From positions 3,472,001 to 3,536,000 of the forward strand of contig NZ_CP065997.1 in NCBI RefSeq assembly GCF_016127315.1: a stretch of DNA of 64,000 nucleotides, written 5' to 3'. Of the stretch, positions 8,255 to 15,018 are shown piece by piece. Position numbers and translations under genes: made by a program. The stretch comes from Achromobacter deleyi (GTDB lineage: Bacteria > Pseudomonadota > Gammaproteobacteria > Burkholderiales > Burkholderiaceae_B). The notes beneath the pieces were generated by a model. That model was not told where the DNA came from. It saw nothing but the letters and a program-made list of their open reading frames with translations, and did no database searches. Positions within the stretch are counted from its first letter, which is position 1, and the number at the start of each line of letters is the position of its first letter.

Positions 8255-9361
8255 TCAGTAGGTGATGCGGATGTTGGGGATCTGGCCCTTGGCGATCAGC
8301 TTGATCGCCTGCTTGGCGCAGTCCTCGGGCATGCCGCCCTGGACGAACGCATCCAGGGCAGCGCGGTTGATGGCTGTCTTGTGCGCCAGGTCAGCCTCGC
8401 GGCGCGCGGCTTCGGCGGCCACAGCGGCCTGTTCGTCGGCGATGCGCTGGCGCTCAGCGGCGGCGGCCTGCTCGGCAGCCTGCCGCGCGCGCTGCTCAGC
8501 CTGCGCCGCGGCTTCCCGTTCGCGCGCTGCGGCGGCCTGGCGGTCGAGTTCGGCCTGCTGCTCTGCAGCGATACGGCGCTGCTCGGCCAACTGGGCATTC
8601 AGGCGGGCGGTTTCAGCGGCGGCCAGGGCTTCAGCTTCGCGGCGCGCGGCGGCATCTCGCTCGGCCTGGGCGCGGGCTTCTGCTTCGCGCTGGGCGCGCT
8701 CGGCGGCTTCGCGGGCGATGCGCTCTTCGCGTTCCTTCTGCTCGCGCTCCGCTTCGGCAGCGCGCAGGCGCGCCAGCTCGGCCTGCTCAGCGTCGTATTT
8801 CTCGCGCGCCGCCAGGGCCTGCGTCAGCGCGTCTATGGCGCGGGCCTTGACGCGGTGCGCCTCGGCCTCGTATTCCTCCCAGGACGCATCCACAGCCCGC
8901 GCATTGACCTGTTCGAGGGTGGCGCGCAGTTCGGCCGCGTCGAGGTCGTGGTGTTCGTCGGCGCGCAGGCGGAACCATTCGATACCCTGCTGGTGGCGCT
9001 GCTGGCGCGCTTCCTCGGCGGCTTCCCACTCGGTGAGCGGCGCGCGCACCTCTTCGGCCAGGGCATCCAGCGCGGTGCGCATGCGCAGGCGTTCGGCATC
9101 GATCTTTTTCGGGATCTCTTTCAGGCGGTCCACCTGCTCCTTGCCCAGGCCGTCGAGGGCGGTCTTTACCTTCCGGACCTTGAACGCCAAGCTGGCGATC
9201 GCCTCGCGGCCTTTCTTGGTCGTCAGGTCAGCGACGTGGCCGCTGACTTCGGTGCGGATTTTGTCCAGCCAGGGTTCCAGACCGCCGGGCTTGGAGTAGA
9301 CCTGGAGGGCCGTCTCCGGCGGCGGCAGTTCTGCAAGTTGAGTTGCTTCGGTCATGGTCAT
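8255..9361 (-). CDS. Coiled-coil phage protein, Ala/Glu/Arg-rich
   Basis: A 368-residue protein. After a structured N-terminal 180 residues (LEPWLDKIRTEVSGHVADL) there is a long coiled coil, about residues 185-330, of AE/AR-rich heptads. A short conserved-looking end follows (MPEDCAKQAIKLIAKGQIPNI). Related proteins sit beside annealing proteins in other phages; some are proposed host-nuclease inhibitors, which remains unproven here. The ATG at 9361 overlaps the upstream stop. Confidence 0.65.
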   Translation of the reverse strand: MTMTEATQLAELPPPETALQVYSKPGGLEPWLDKIRTEVSGHVADLTTKKGREAIASLAFKVRKVKTALDGLGKEQVDRLKEIPKKIDAERLRMRTALDALAEEVRAPLTEWEAAEEARQQRHQQGIEWFRLRADEHHDLDAAELRATLEQVNARAVDASWEEYEAEAHRVKARAIDALTQALAAREKYDAEQAELARLRAAEAEREQKEREERIAREAAERAQREAEARAQAERDAAARREAEALAAAETARLNAQLAEQRRIAAEQQAELDRQAAAAREREAAAQAEQRARQAAEQAAAAERQRIADEQAAVAAEAARREADLAHKTAINRAALDAFVQGGMPEDCAKQAIKLIAKGQIPNIRITY

Positions 9362-9537
9362 TCCTTGGCGGCCACAGCGGTCTTGCTGCAGCCTTCGCAG
9401 GTGGGGTAGGGGGTGGACTGGCTGTCCAGCGTCGGGCCCAGCACGCCGACGGAGGCGGCCAGCACCACGGCGCCGGCGATGCCGACCCATTCGTAGCGGT
9501 CGAGGCCCAGCAGGGCGCGCAGGAGGCGGCGGATCAC
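9358..9537 (-). CDS. Small membrane protein
   Basis: A 59-residue protein with a GTG start overlapping the upstream stop (GTGA). One membrane segment (WVGIAGAVVLAASVGVLG, about 16-33) precedes a CEGC motif. The function is unknown. Confidence 0.55.
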   Translation of the reverse strand: MIRRLLRALLGLDRYEWVGIAGAVVLAASVGVLGPTLDSQSTPYPTCEGCSKTAVAAKE

Positions 9538-9830
9538 AGGAGGCTCTCCAGTTGCGACTGGTAGAACGCATGGGCGCGCTCCAGCTCGGCGCGAAGGTAG
9601 TCCTGCCACCAGTCGACGTCGCCGCCGCCGGCGGAGCCCAAAATGCCCGCGTCGTATTCGTCCAGTTCGGGCGTGTCGCGCGGCGACAAGTCATCGGCGG
9701 CTTCCCGAAGTTCTGCCGCCAACGTCTTGGATTCGCCCTCGTACAGGAGGCCCGATTCGATGCGGGCGTTGTTCTCGCTGACGATCAGCTCGCGGTAGTG
9801 AAGGCCGGGGCGGCACACGCTGAATTTCAT
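9534..9830 (-). CDS. Hypothetical phage protein
   Basis: A 98-residue acidic protein (MKFSVCRPGLHYRELIVSEN). Its ATG overlaps the upstream stop, and its own stop overlaps the GTG of the next gene. No family is recognised. Confidence 0.6.
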   Translation of the reverse strand: MKFSVCRPGLHYRELIVSENNARIESGLLYEGESKTLAAELREAADDLSPRDTPELDEYDAGILGSAGGGDVDWWQDYLRAELERAHAFYQSQLESLL

Positions 9831-9943
9831 GCTTTGCTCCAGGAATCGCGGCGGGCGTGGGCGCGCATCAGCGCATCGCCCAGCCGGCCAATCAGGTACG
9901 CCGCAGCCAGGCCGCCGGCGATGAATTGAAGGAGGGCGGTCAC
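9827..9943 (-). CDS. Very small membrane protein
   Basis: A 38-residue protein starting with GTG in a GTGA overlap. A hydrophobic segment (ALLQFIAGGLAAAYLIG) is followed by basic residues. It is supported by the unbroken chain of overlapping start and stop codons in this operon. Confidence 0.45.
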   Translation of the reverse strand: MTALLQFIAGGLAAAYLIGRLGDALMRAHARRDSWSKA

Positions 9944-10302
9944 AGGTATTGCTCCGCTTCGTCCGGGTCCATCTCGGCGAGCCGGCGGTTCGCCACGCCC
10001 TCGATGCAGTTGCCCAGGTGGCCGGCCAGGAACTCGCCCACGCTCGGCACGCTCGAGCCAATCAGCAGCACCAGCAGCACCGCCGCCGGGTTGTCGGCCA
10101 GCTCGTTCATCAGGTGCTCGGCCCAGTCGGCCGCCGTCAGCCCATAGGCGGTCGGCGCTTCGTTCGACAGGCACGCCACCACGGCGGCCACGGCCTGCGC
10201 CTTCGTCACGGTCGGCGCGTCTTCGTCCGGCTCGTACGGCAGGGAGTAGGGCGGCGCGACCTGCAGCAGGTCGTCCATCAGTTCGGCGTGATAGGCACCC
10301 AT
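9940..10302 (-). CDS. Hypothetical phage protein
   Basis: A 120-residue protein with a central hydrophobic segment (NPAAVLLVLLIGSSV) within an otherwise acidic sequence. No known domain. It is a member of the leftward early operon. Confidence 0.6.
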   Translation of the reverse strand: MGAYHAELMDDLLQVAPPYSLPYEPDEDAPTVTKAQAVAAVVACLSNEAPTAYGLTAADWAEHLMNELADNPAAVLLVLLIGSSVPSVGEFLAGHLGNCIEGVANRRLAEMDPDEAEQYL

Positions 10303-10305
10303 GGC

Positions 10306-10551
10306 TCAGTTCCTCGAGGCCAGTTCAGCCTCGCGCGCCAGGCCCTGGTAATGCTTCAGGGCGGCCGCGTCCTTGCGGTAGCGGTCGAACTCCGGCCGGA
10401 ATGCTTCCTTGAGGCGCGCCTGGTTCATCGGGTCGGCCGCTTGCCAGGCCAGGCCCACCAGCCGCATGAAGCTGCCGCCGTACTGGACCATCGCCGCCGC
10501 GGCGTCGCCGTCCGTGCCCTTGGCGATGGCGTCCTTGAGGAAATCGTTCAT
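10306..10551 (-). CDS. Hypothetical phage protein
   Basis: An 81-residue helical protein (MNDFLKDAIAKGTDGDAAAAM). It has a clear purine-rich ribosome site and a 3-base gap to the next gene. No family is recognised. Confidence 0.6.
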   Translation of the reverse strand: MNDFLKDAIAKGTDGDAAAAMVQYGGSFMRLVGLAWQAADPMNQARLKEAFRPEFDRYRKDAAALKHYQGLAREAELASRN

Positions 10552-10592
10552 GGTGGTCTCCTTGCCCCGGCACCCGGGGCGGGGTGGGGTTG

Positions 10593-10838
10593 TTAGTGCA
10601 GCGCAAGCGATCCGCGCCCGAACGGCTTAAAGCAGCAGGAACACACAGCCACTCCGGTTTCGATTTCGTGCTGGATGGCCCGCGCCGTGCGGCGGTAACA
10701 GTCGGATTGCGCCTTCGCCACATTCGTGTGCAGCAGCCCCAGGGCGCCGGCGCGCTCCGCTTCGTCGGCCAGCCTGTTCCAGTGAGCGACAGCCCACTCT
10801 TTTTGATCGAGCGGGACCGGAGGATGCGGAATGTTCAT
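10593..10838 (-). CDS. Hypothetical phage protein with CxxC motif
   Basis: An 81-residue protein ending in CSCCFKPFGRGSLALH. The cysteine cluster may bind metal, though only three cysteines are present. Its ATG at 10838 overlaps the upstream stop. Confidence 0.6.
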   Translation of the reverse strand: MNIPHPPVPLDQKEWAVAHWNRLADEAERAGALGLLHTNVAKAQSDCYRRTARAIQHEIETGVAVCSCCFKPFGRGSLALH

Positions 10839-11029
10839 GCGGCCTCCAGACGGTGCGCAGCCGTTTCGGCTATGGCTTGGTAGCGCAGGCCCTTGGCGCG
10901 CTGATATTGGGCGCCGCGGGCATTGCCGATGCGTTCCAGGTTGGCCGCGCCTCGCAGGCACACCCGGGCACGGGCCGACAGGTCATCGGCAAGGTTGTGC
11001 AGCTGGATTAGGCGGTGCGTGGTGAGCAT
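10835..11029 (-). CDS. Small helical phage protein
   Basis: A 64-residue, Ala/Arg-rich, fully helical-looking protein (MLTTHRLIQLHNLADDLSAR). It is coupled by ATGA overlap to the next gene. The function is unknown. Confidence 0.55.
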   Translation of the reverse strand: MLTTHRLIQLHNLADDLSARARVCLRGAANLERIGNARGAQYQRAKGLRYQAIAETAAHRLEAA

Positions 11030-11070
11030 GCTGTTTCTCCTAGCCCCTACCGGGGCGGGTGGGGGTGGAG

Positions 11071-11301
11071 TCAGGCGGCGAAGCGCCAGTAGGTGCGGGG
11101 ATTGCCGACATGGGGCGAGGGCACGTAACGGTTGGTCCGGCCCTCGAACGTCAGGCCGTAGCCGACGCCGCCGAAGGCGTTGTCGTATTCCGTGATTTCG
11201 ACGCAGCGCGGGTTGTCGCCCAGGCTGTTGTCGCTGTCGCCGTTGTAATAGCCCTGGTTCGCCTTGATGTTGTCGGCGAAGTCCTTGTCGACCGTGCTCA
11301 T
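11071..11301 (-). CDS. First gene of the leftward early operon, unknown function
   Basis: A 76-residue protein (MSTVDKDFADNIKANQGYYNG) with a good GGGAG ribosome site, about 38 bases after the predicted pL start. Its place corresponds to N in lambda, but it has no Arg-rich RNA-binding N-terminus, so no antitermination role can be claimed. Confidence 0.65.
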   Translation of the reverse strand: MSTVDKDFADNIKANQGYYNGDSDNSLGDNPRCVEITEYDNAFGGVGYGLTFEGRTNRYVPSPHVGNPRTYWRFAA

Positions 11302-11346
11302 CTGTCTTCTCCCTGTCTGCTCACGGGTTGTGAGTGCATGGGAAGA

Positions 11347-11402
11347 ATTACACACGATGTGTGATTTGAGGTCAAGAAAGAAACACACGCTATGTGTGAT
11401 TA
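11347..11402 (-). promoter_or_regulatory. Leftward early promoter pL with two repressor operators (OL)
   Basis: Read leftward, TTGACC (11370-11375), a 17-base spacer and TGTAAT (11347-11352) form a strong sigma-70 promoter. Operator A (11347-11365) reads ATCACACATCGTGTGTAAT and covers the -10 and spacer. Operator B (about 11383-11402) shares the 12-mer CACGCTATGTGT with the operator at 12364-12381 and lies just upstream of -35. Repressor occupancy here would shut off the recombination/int operon. Confidence 0.82.
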
Positions 11403-11412
11403 TTTTGTAACG

Positions 11413-11441
11413 GGCAAAAGAAAGCCCGCTTTGCGCGGGCT
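11413..11441 (-). terminator. Terminator of the repressor transcript
   Basis: Read leftward, AGCCCGC and GCGGGCT form a stem around a 5-base loop (11423-11441), followed by TTCTTTT. It lies between the end of the repressor operon and OL/pL and so insulates the two transcripts. Confidence 0.8.
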
Positions 11442-11468
11442 AGGTGGGCTTGAAGCGAAGGGGAAAAA

Positions 11469-11894
11469 CTACGGCCTGAGCAATCGCCGGGCTATGGCTG
11501 TAGCGCCGCCTAGTTGCTCGACGAACTCGCGCCATCTCGGATCAGCCAGGACTCCGGCCAACTGCGCGGCCTTTATGTCCGCTGCTGCACTTTGCTCGAT
11601 GGCTTCTCGCGCTGCTATGAGGAAATGAAGGAAAGGACCGCCGTCAGCGGGGATGTACCCAATCTCGGAGGCCATTTGGCCCCACAGCGCCATTCCATCA
11701 ATGGCGGGCACCCAAATACCGTGCCATGCCTCGTCAGCAATAGCTGGCGGCTCAACGCCAGGAGGGCACTCTTCACCGTGACGAAGAAGAATCCTTAAAG
11801 GAGTGCGTAGTTGCATCGTCGCGCAAAAGACGTGCGCAGTTTCGCCAACTGCGTCGCTCCAGCCGCTTTGGTCAGAAAGCATGTCCTTTCGCAT
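11469..11894 (-). CDS. ORF downstream of the repressor (rex-like position), unknown
   Basis: A 141-residue protein, cotranscribed after the repressor and ended by the terminator at 11413-11441. It contains HGEECPPGVEPPAIADEAWHG and a C-terminal helical part (WREFVEQLGGATAIARRLL). There is no membrane segment and no known family. In lambda this place holds rexAB, expressed in lysogens to exclude other phages. A similar lysogen-specific role is inferred from position only. A GAGG precedes the ATG. Confidence 0.55.
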   Translation of the reverse strand: MRKDMLSDQSGWSDAVGETAHVFCATMQLRTPLRILLRHGEECPPGVEPPAIADEAWHGIWVPAIDGMALWGQMASEIGYIPADGGPFLHFLIAAREAIEQSAAADIKAAQLAGVLADPRWREFVEQLGGATAIARRLLRP

Positions 11895-11954
11895 TGCTTG
11901 GGCCTCGATTATTTTTCTTGCGATGACCTAGGGCGGCCGTCAGACCATACAAGC

Positions 11955-12329
11955 TCAAGATGCCTTGGAGATTCTGCTTTTGTCATCGATCTCAGTGAGT
12001 TCATTCAAGGCAGATCTGATGCTATGGGCGATGAACCCCACACTATCCGGTGGCAGTCTCTTTATCGCCTCTAGGGGAACCCATTTCTCGAACGGCCACT
12101 GGGAGGGCAGCGACGGCATCTGTCCATACATGATCCATGCCGCCGGTATTCCGTAGGCGGCCTCGGCCTGTACGGCTCCCTCAAAGCTGATTCCTCTGGT
12201 TTTCCAGTTGGTCACTCTGTTATCGGCAACATTCATGCGCGCAGCCACCCTCGAGGTCACAGCCTCCCCAGGGCTCATTTCTTCAATTGCGGCAAACAGG
12301 CGAGCAGTTGTTTCGTGCATAGCTTCCAT
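11955..12329 (-). CDS. Prophage repressor, CI-type HTH without peptidase domain
   Basis: A 124-residue DNA-binding protein. Residues about 20-65 (VTSRVAARMNVADNRVTNWKTRGISFEGAVQAE) form the CI/Bacteriophage-CI helix-turn-helix, followed by AAYGIPAAWIMYG, typical of that fold. It lacks the S24/LexA-like C-terminal domain, so RecA-driven self-cleavage is not expected and induction must use another route. It lies divergent to cro across the OR region. Start: ATG at 12329; a second in-frame ATG at 12320 is possible. Confidence 0.85.
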   Translation of the reverse strand: MEAMHETTARLFAAIEEMSPGEAVTSRVAARMNVADNRVTNWKTRGISFEGAVQAEAAYGIPAAWIMYGQMPSLPSQWPFEKWVPLEAIKRLPPDSVGFIAHSIRSALNELTEIDDKSRISKAS

Positions 12330-12347
12330 GGCGCGTATGTTGCTCGG

Positions 12348-12406
12348 ATCACACGCGGCGTTGTTTCACGCTATGTGTTGACTGCGAATCACACATGGTG
12401 TGTAAT
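12348..12406 (+). promoter_or_regulatory. Rightward promoter pR with repressor operators (OR)
   Basis: TTGACT (12378-12383), 17 bases and TGTAAT (12401-12406) match pL in 25 of 29 positions. Operator D (12388-12406) reads ATCACACATGGTGTGTAAT and differs from operator A at OL by one central base. Operator C (12364-12381) shares its core with operator B. A weaker ATCACAC half-site at 12348-12354 may be a third site near the repressor gene. The repressor promoter itself is not obvious. Confidence 0.82.
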
Positions 12407-12412
12407 TCCGCC

Positions 12413-12613
12413 ATGGACGACAAAACCCGAATTCTCAAACTTGGTGGCCCTGCGAAGGTTGCTCGCCTGCTCGGCCTGGGCAAATGGGGAACGAATCGCG
12501 TATCCAACTGGATGACGCGAGGAATCCCTGCGGTCGAGAAAGTGAAGCGCCCGGACCTTTTCCTCGCTGAAGAATTGCCCGAGCAATCGGGCCATGCGCA
12601 GGAGGGCGCCTAG
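12413..12613 (+). CDS. Cro/YdaS-like HTH regulator
   Basis: A 66-residue protein with the helix-turn-helix GPAKVARLLGLGKWGTNRVSNW followed by MTRGIPAVEKVKRPD, as in YdaS/Cro-type anti-repressors. It is divergent from the repressor and should turn off repressor synthesis in the lytic phase. The ATG at 12413 lies 7 bases past the -10 box and has no Shine-Dalgarno sequence, so the mRNA may be leaderless. Confidence 0.82.
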   Translation: MDDKTRILKLGGPAKVARLLGLGKWGTNRVSNWMTRGIPAVEKVKRPDLFLAEELPEQSGHAQEGA

Positions 12614-13264
12614 ATGGCCTACCTCTACGCCTGCCTCTTCAGCAACGGCGCAATCAAGGTAGGGCGCACCAGCTCGCCAGATGAGCGGCTGGCTGCGCAC
12701 GCTGACCGCGTATCGGTCGTTGGCGTCTATCTGGATCAGCGCGTCATCGCACCATGCGTAGGTGATGTCGCGATGGCCGAAGCTGCACTGATCGAACAAT
12801 GCGTCGCCGAAGCCGAGATTCGGTTCAAGCGCGAATGGTTCTTCGGTCTGAACTTCGCCCGCGTGGAATCCTGGACCCACGAAGCCGCTGGTTACGGATA
12901 CCAGCGGCCACAGCGCAGCGTTGCGGTGGCACCTTCGCCTGACACCGCCGTTCGGCGATACCGCTGCGTCTGGGAAGACAGCAGGCACCACTGGGTGGAC
13001 CTCGATCCGACCAAGTTCCCGTGCCCTGATAGCTCGGTGATGCGCTGGGACTTGCGTCCTGATGATTGGCACCGAATTTGGCCCGAGCTTCTGGACCATC
13101 CGTGCGCGGTTCTCTACGCGCCGAAATACCCGGGCCGGACCATCGAACTGATCAAAGCGGCCGTTCCCATGTTCCAGACCGCGCCTGACCTGCGGCCCGA
13201 CGACTGGGAACGCATCTGGCCCGAACTTGCCGACCCCGCGCCGGCGCAGCAGGAGGCGGCGTAG
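12614..13264 (+). CDS. GIY-YIG-like (T5orf172/MUG113-type) phage protein
   Basis: A 216-residue protein. Residues 3-30 (YLYACLFSNGAIKVGRTSSP ... ERLAAHA) match the start of the GIY-YIG nuclease fold, with KVGRT as the YIG-equivalent and a following Arg. The second half contains two copies of LRPDDWxRIWPEL (about residues 153-165 and 196-208), an unusual internal duplication. It follows cro directly. Nuclease activity is plausible, unproven. Confidence 0.65.
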   Translation: MAYLYACLFSNGAIKVGRTSSPDERLAAHADRVSVVGVYLDQRVIAPCVGDVAMAEAALIEQCVAEAEIRFKREWFFGLNFARVESWTHEAAGYGYQRPQRSVAVAPSPDTAVRRYRCVWEDSRHHWVDLDPTKFPCPDSSVMRWDLRPDDWHRIWPELLDHPCAVLYAPKYPGRTIELIKAAVPMFQTAPDLRPDDWERIWPELADPAPAQQEAA

Positions 13265-13459
13265 ATGGCCATCTTCCAACGCGAAATGGCTGTCTGCGAC
13301 TTCTGCGGCAAGGATGCTGACCACGTCGCATTCATTGTCGTGGGATCGATCAGCGTCGAGAAAGCACTCACCCCGGCGATCTGCGATGGATGCATTGATC
13401 TGTGCGCCGAGCTCGCTGCCGAGCACCGGAAAAAGCACCAGGGGCCGAGCCATGGTTAA
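13265..13459 (+). CDS. ClpX-type zinc-finger protein
   Basis: A 64-residue protein consisting almost only of a C4 zinc finger: CDFCGK (11-16) and ICDGCIDLC (about 40-48), as in the ClpX N-terminal zinc-binding domain. A free-standing version could bind DNA or modulate ClpX; neither is shown. It begins one base after the previous stop. Confidence 0.75.
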   Translation: MAIFQREMAVCDFCGKDADHVAFIVVGSISVEKALTPAICDGCIDLCAELAAEHRKKHQGPSHG

Positions 13460-13682
13460 GGCTCCGACTCGGCTGGCCCTGGAGGCAGTGGCGCACCAGG
13501 TGATGATCGACCACCTGGCGGCATTTCCTACCGCAGCTGACGCAGCTTGCTTTGTATCTCGTCTAGCTGCGTCGCTTGGCGACGCTGTTGAATCTGCAGT
13601 TGCTTCACTGCCTCGCAGAGATTCGCCAGCCCCCGGTTCAGATTCCATTGAACAGGGTCTGATTGGGGATTCAGCATGCTGA
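13452..13682 (+). CDS. Possible small phage protein
   Basis: 76 residues in the rightward operon, its ATG overlapping the end of the zinc-finger gene. The first 45 residues (APTRLALEAVAHQVMIDHLA) look like real protein; the C-terminal end, which is antisense to another candidate gene, does not. It may be a genuine gene, longer or shorter than drawn. Confidence 0.45.
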   Translation: MVKAPTRLALEAVAHQVMIDHLAAFPTAADAACFVSRLAASLGDAVESAVASLPRRDSPAPGSDSIEQGLIGDSAC

Positions 13683-13722
13683 CGTTTTGCTCGAATGCGG
13701 CGAGTGCATCGTCGATCTTCAT
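13528..13722 (-). CDS. Possible small coiled-coil protein on the opposite strand
   Basis: 64 residues (MKIDDALAAFEQNVSMLNPQ) ending in a Gln-rich helix (QLQIQQRRQATQLDEIQSKL). An AAAGGAG lies before the ATG. It runs against the rightward early operon and overlaps the end of the gene at 13452-13682. Only one of the two may be real. Confidence 0.45.
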   Translation of the reverse strand: MKIDDALAAFEQNVSMLNPQSDPVQWNLNRGLANLCEAVKQLQIQQRRQATQLDEIQSKLRQLR

Positions 13723-13804
13723 GGCCGGCTCCTTTGCCGATGGTGTGTGTGAGAGCCGCCAGTTTAAGGCGCTGGGGCTGGCCGCCCATTTCCGTCGTCA
13801 TGGC

Positions 13805-13963
13805 TCAGTGCACTGCTGCGCGGTCGTCCGTGGCCCACGCCATGCGGTCACGCTCATTGCACAGCTCACGGAACAGGTCCATCACCGCGGCCTCGCTCGG
13901 GTCCACGAAGGTCCGGCGCGCGATGTCCTGGGCGTGGTTCAGCAGTTTTTCGGTTTCGGTCAT
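13805..13963 (-). CDS. Possible small acidic protein on the opposite strand
   Basis: 52 residues (MTETEKLLNHAQDIARRTF) with protein-like composition. It lies upstream of the candidate at 13528-13722 on the same strand, so the two could form a short leftward unit inside the rightward operon. The ribosome site is weak. Confidence 0.4.
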   Translation of the reverse strand: MTETEKLLNHAQDIARRTFVDPSEAAVMDLFRELCNERDRMAWATDDRAAVH

Positions 13964-14013
13964 TTCGTTCGTCTCGCATTGTCGGTACGAAAAATTTTTG
14001 CCCGGATCCACGC

Positions 14014-14033
14014 TGTAACTCACGTTGTAACTC
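14014..14033 (+). repeat. Direct repeat TGTAACTC x2, possible operator
   Basis: TGTAACTC occurs at 14014-14021 and 14026-14033, a 12-base period, between the leftward small ORFs and the HTH gene at 14061. The arrangement suggests a regulator site for one or both directions. The binding protein is unknown. Confidence 0.35.
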
Positions 14034-14060
14034 GATGATTTTTTCCTAAAAGGAAGCGAA

Positions 14061-14435
14061 GTGCACACCCATTCCGCAGTTGTTTACGGCGCCAGTACGT
14101 TCCCGGCGCCCGCCGGAAAGCGATTCCTGCCGCTGTCTGCTGTGGCGGCATGCAAGACCTTCCGCGAGGCGGTGCGTCTTGCCTGGGAACATCGGGCCCG
14201 GCCGAACATGACGCAGCGCAGCCTGGCCGAAGAGTGCGGCCTGTACGCGCCGCACGTGAGCAGCTACCTGCATCCCGAACCCCTGGATGGGAAGAACCGG
14301 CCGCGGTTGGATCTGCCCGCCGATTGCATCGATGCCTTCGAGGAAGCCGTGGGCAACCACGCCATCCGCCAGTACCTGAACCATCTGGGCCGGCTGACGA
14401 TCATGGAAGAAGTCATCGCCCAGAGGGCCGCATGA
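14061..14435 (+). CDS. HTH protein in CII-like position
   Basis: A 124-residue protein starting with GTG after AGGAAG. The helix-turn-helix reads MTQRSLAEECGLYAPHVSSY (about 50-69). Its place, after cro and before replication, matches CII-type lysogeny regulators, but the sequence is not close enough to call it CII. Its stop overlaps the next ATG. Confidence 0.65.
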   Translation: MHTHSAVVYGASTFPAPAGKRFLPLSAVAACKTFREAVRLAWEHRARPNMTQRSLAEECGLYAPHVSSYLHPEPLDGKNRPRLDLPADCIDAFEEAVGNHAIRQYLNHLGRLTIMEEVIAQRAA

Positions 14436-14611
14436 GCTATGACGAAGCCCTGGCCATCACCAAGCGCGCGTTCGAAGAGGCCCTGCGAAAGCACGGCTGG
14501 GATCGCGCCAAGGCCTACGAGGAAATGATGCTGCGCGAAGACCTGAACCCCCAACTGCGGGAGGCCTTCATTGTGGTCGGCCTGCACGACGCCCTGGCGA
14601 CGAGGCACTGA
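14432..14611 (+). CDS. Small phage protein, unknown
   Basis: 59 residues (MSYDEALAITKRAFEEALRK), helical, coupled at both ends by ATGA and TGATG overlaps. No family recognised. Confidence 0.65.
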   Translation: MSYDEALAITKRAFEEALRKHGWDRAKAYEEMMLREDLNPQLREAFIVVGLHDALATRH

Positions 14612-15018
14612 TGCGCTATCCGCTGAACTCCCGCACGCGCCAGCGCGCGCACCGCGACATCGATGCATCGCCGGACGGCTACTTCTTCGCGCCGCCGGTT
14701 GAGCCTTCTGCAACGCTCGCGACCAAGCGCAAGATGTGGGCAATGCTCGGCGACATCGCGCGCCAGAAGCTGTGGCCGGTCAACGGCACGCCGCGCCGGC
14801 TGGAGGACAAGCAGTGGAAGGACATCTTCACTGCTGCCCTGGCCAAGGAAACTCTGCTGGCTGAGGGCCTATATGGCGGAGAGGTCATGCTGGGCGAGCA
14901 CACCAGCGACATGAGCCAGCGCAAGATGGGCGACCTGATTGAGCTGATGTACGCCTGGGGCGCTAACAACGGCGTCGTGTGGACCGAAAAATTCGAGCCG
15001 CCGGGATGGGTGCGCTGA
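14611..15018 (+). CDS. ninB: NinB family recombination protein
   Basis: A 135-residue protein matching lambda NinB (Orf): KRKMWAMLGDIARQKLWPVNG, WKDIFTAALAKE, GGEVMLGEHTSDMS and MGDLIELMYAWGANNGV occur in the family order. NinB binds single-stranded DNA and helps Red-type recombination, fitting the exonuclease/ERF pair in the leftward arm. The start overlaps the previous stop as TGATG. Confidence 0.92.
   Translation: MRYPLNSRTRQRAHRDIDASPDGYFFAPPVEPSATLATKRKMWAMLGDIARQKLWPVNGTPRRLEDKQWKDIFTAALAKETLLAEGLYGGEVMLGEHTSDMSQRKMGDLIELMYAWGANNGVVWTEKFEPPGWVR

Noticed and set aside
8300..8800. Possible tandem DNA repeats or a CRISPR-like array in the GC-rich leftward arm
   Set aside because: The repetitiveness comes from Ala/Glu/Arg heptads of a coiled-coil gene; unit lengths vary and there are no spacers. 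No CRISPR array was seen anywhere.
11071..11301. An N-type antiterminator in the first gene of the leftward operon
   Set aside because: The position fits, but the N-terminus lacks an Arg-rich RNA-binding segment and no boxB-like hairpin is evident in the leader.
11955..12329. A LexA/S24-type self-cleaving repressor
   Set aside because: The protein ends after the HTH and a short tail; the Ser-Lys peptidase domain is absent and no fragment of it is visible in the downstream sequence.
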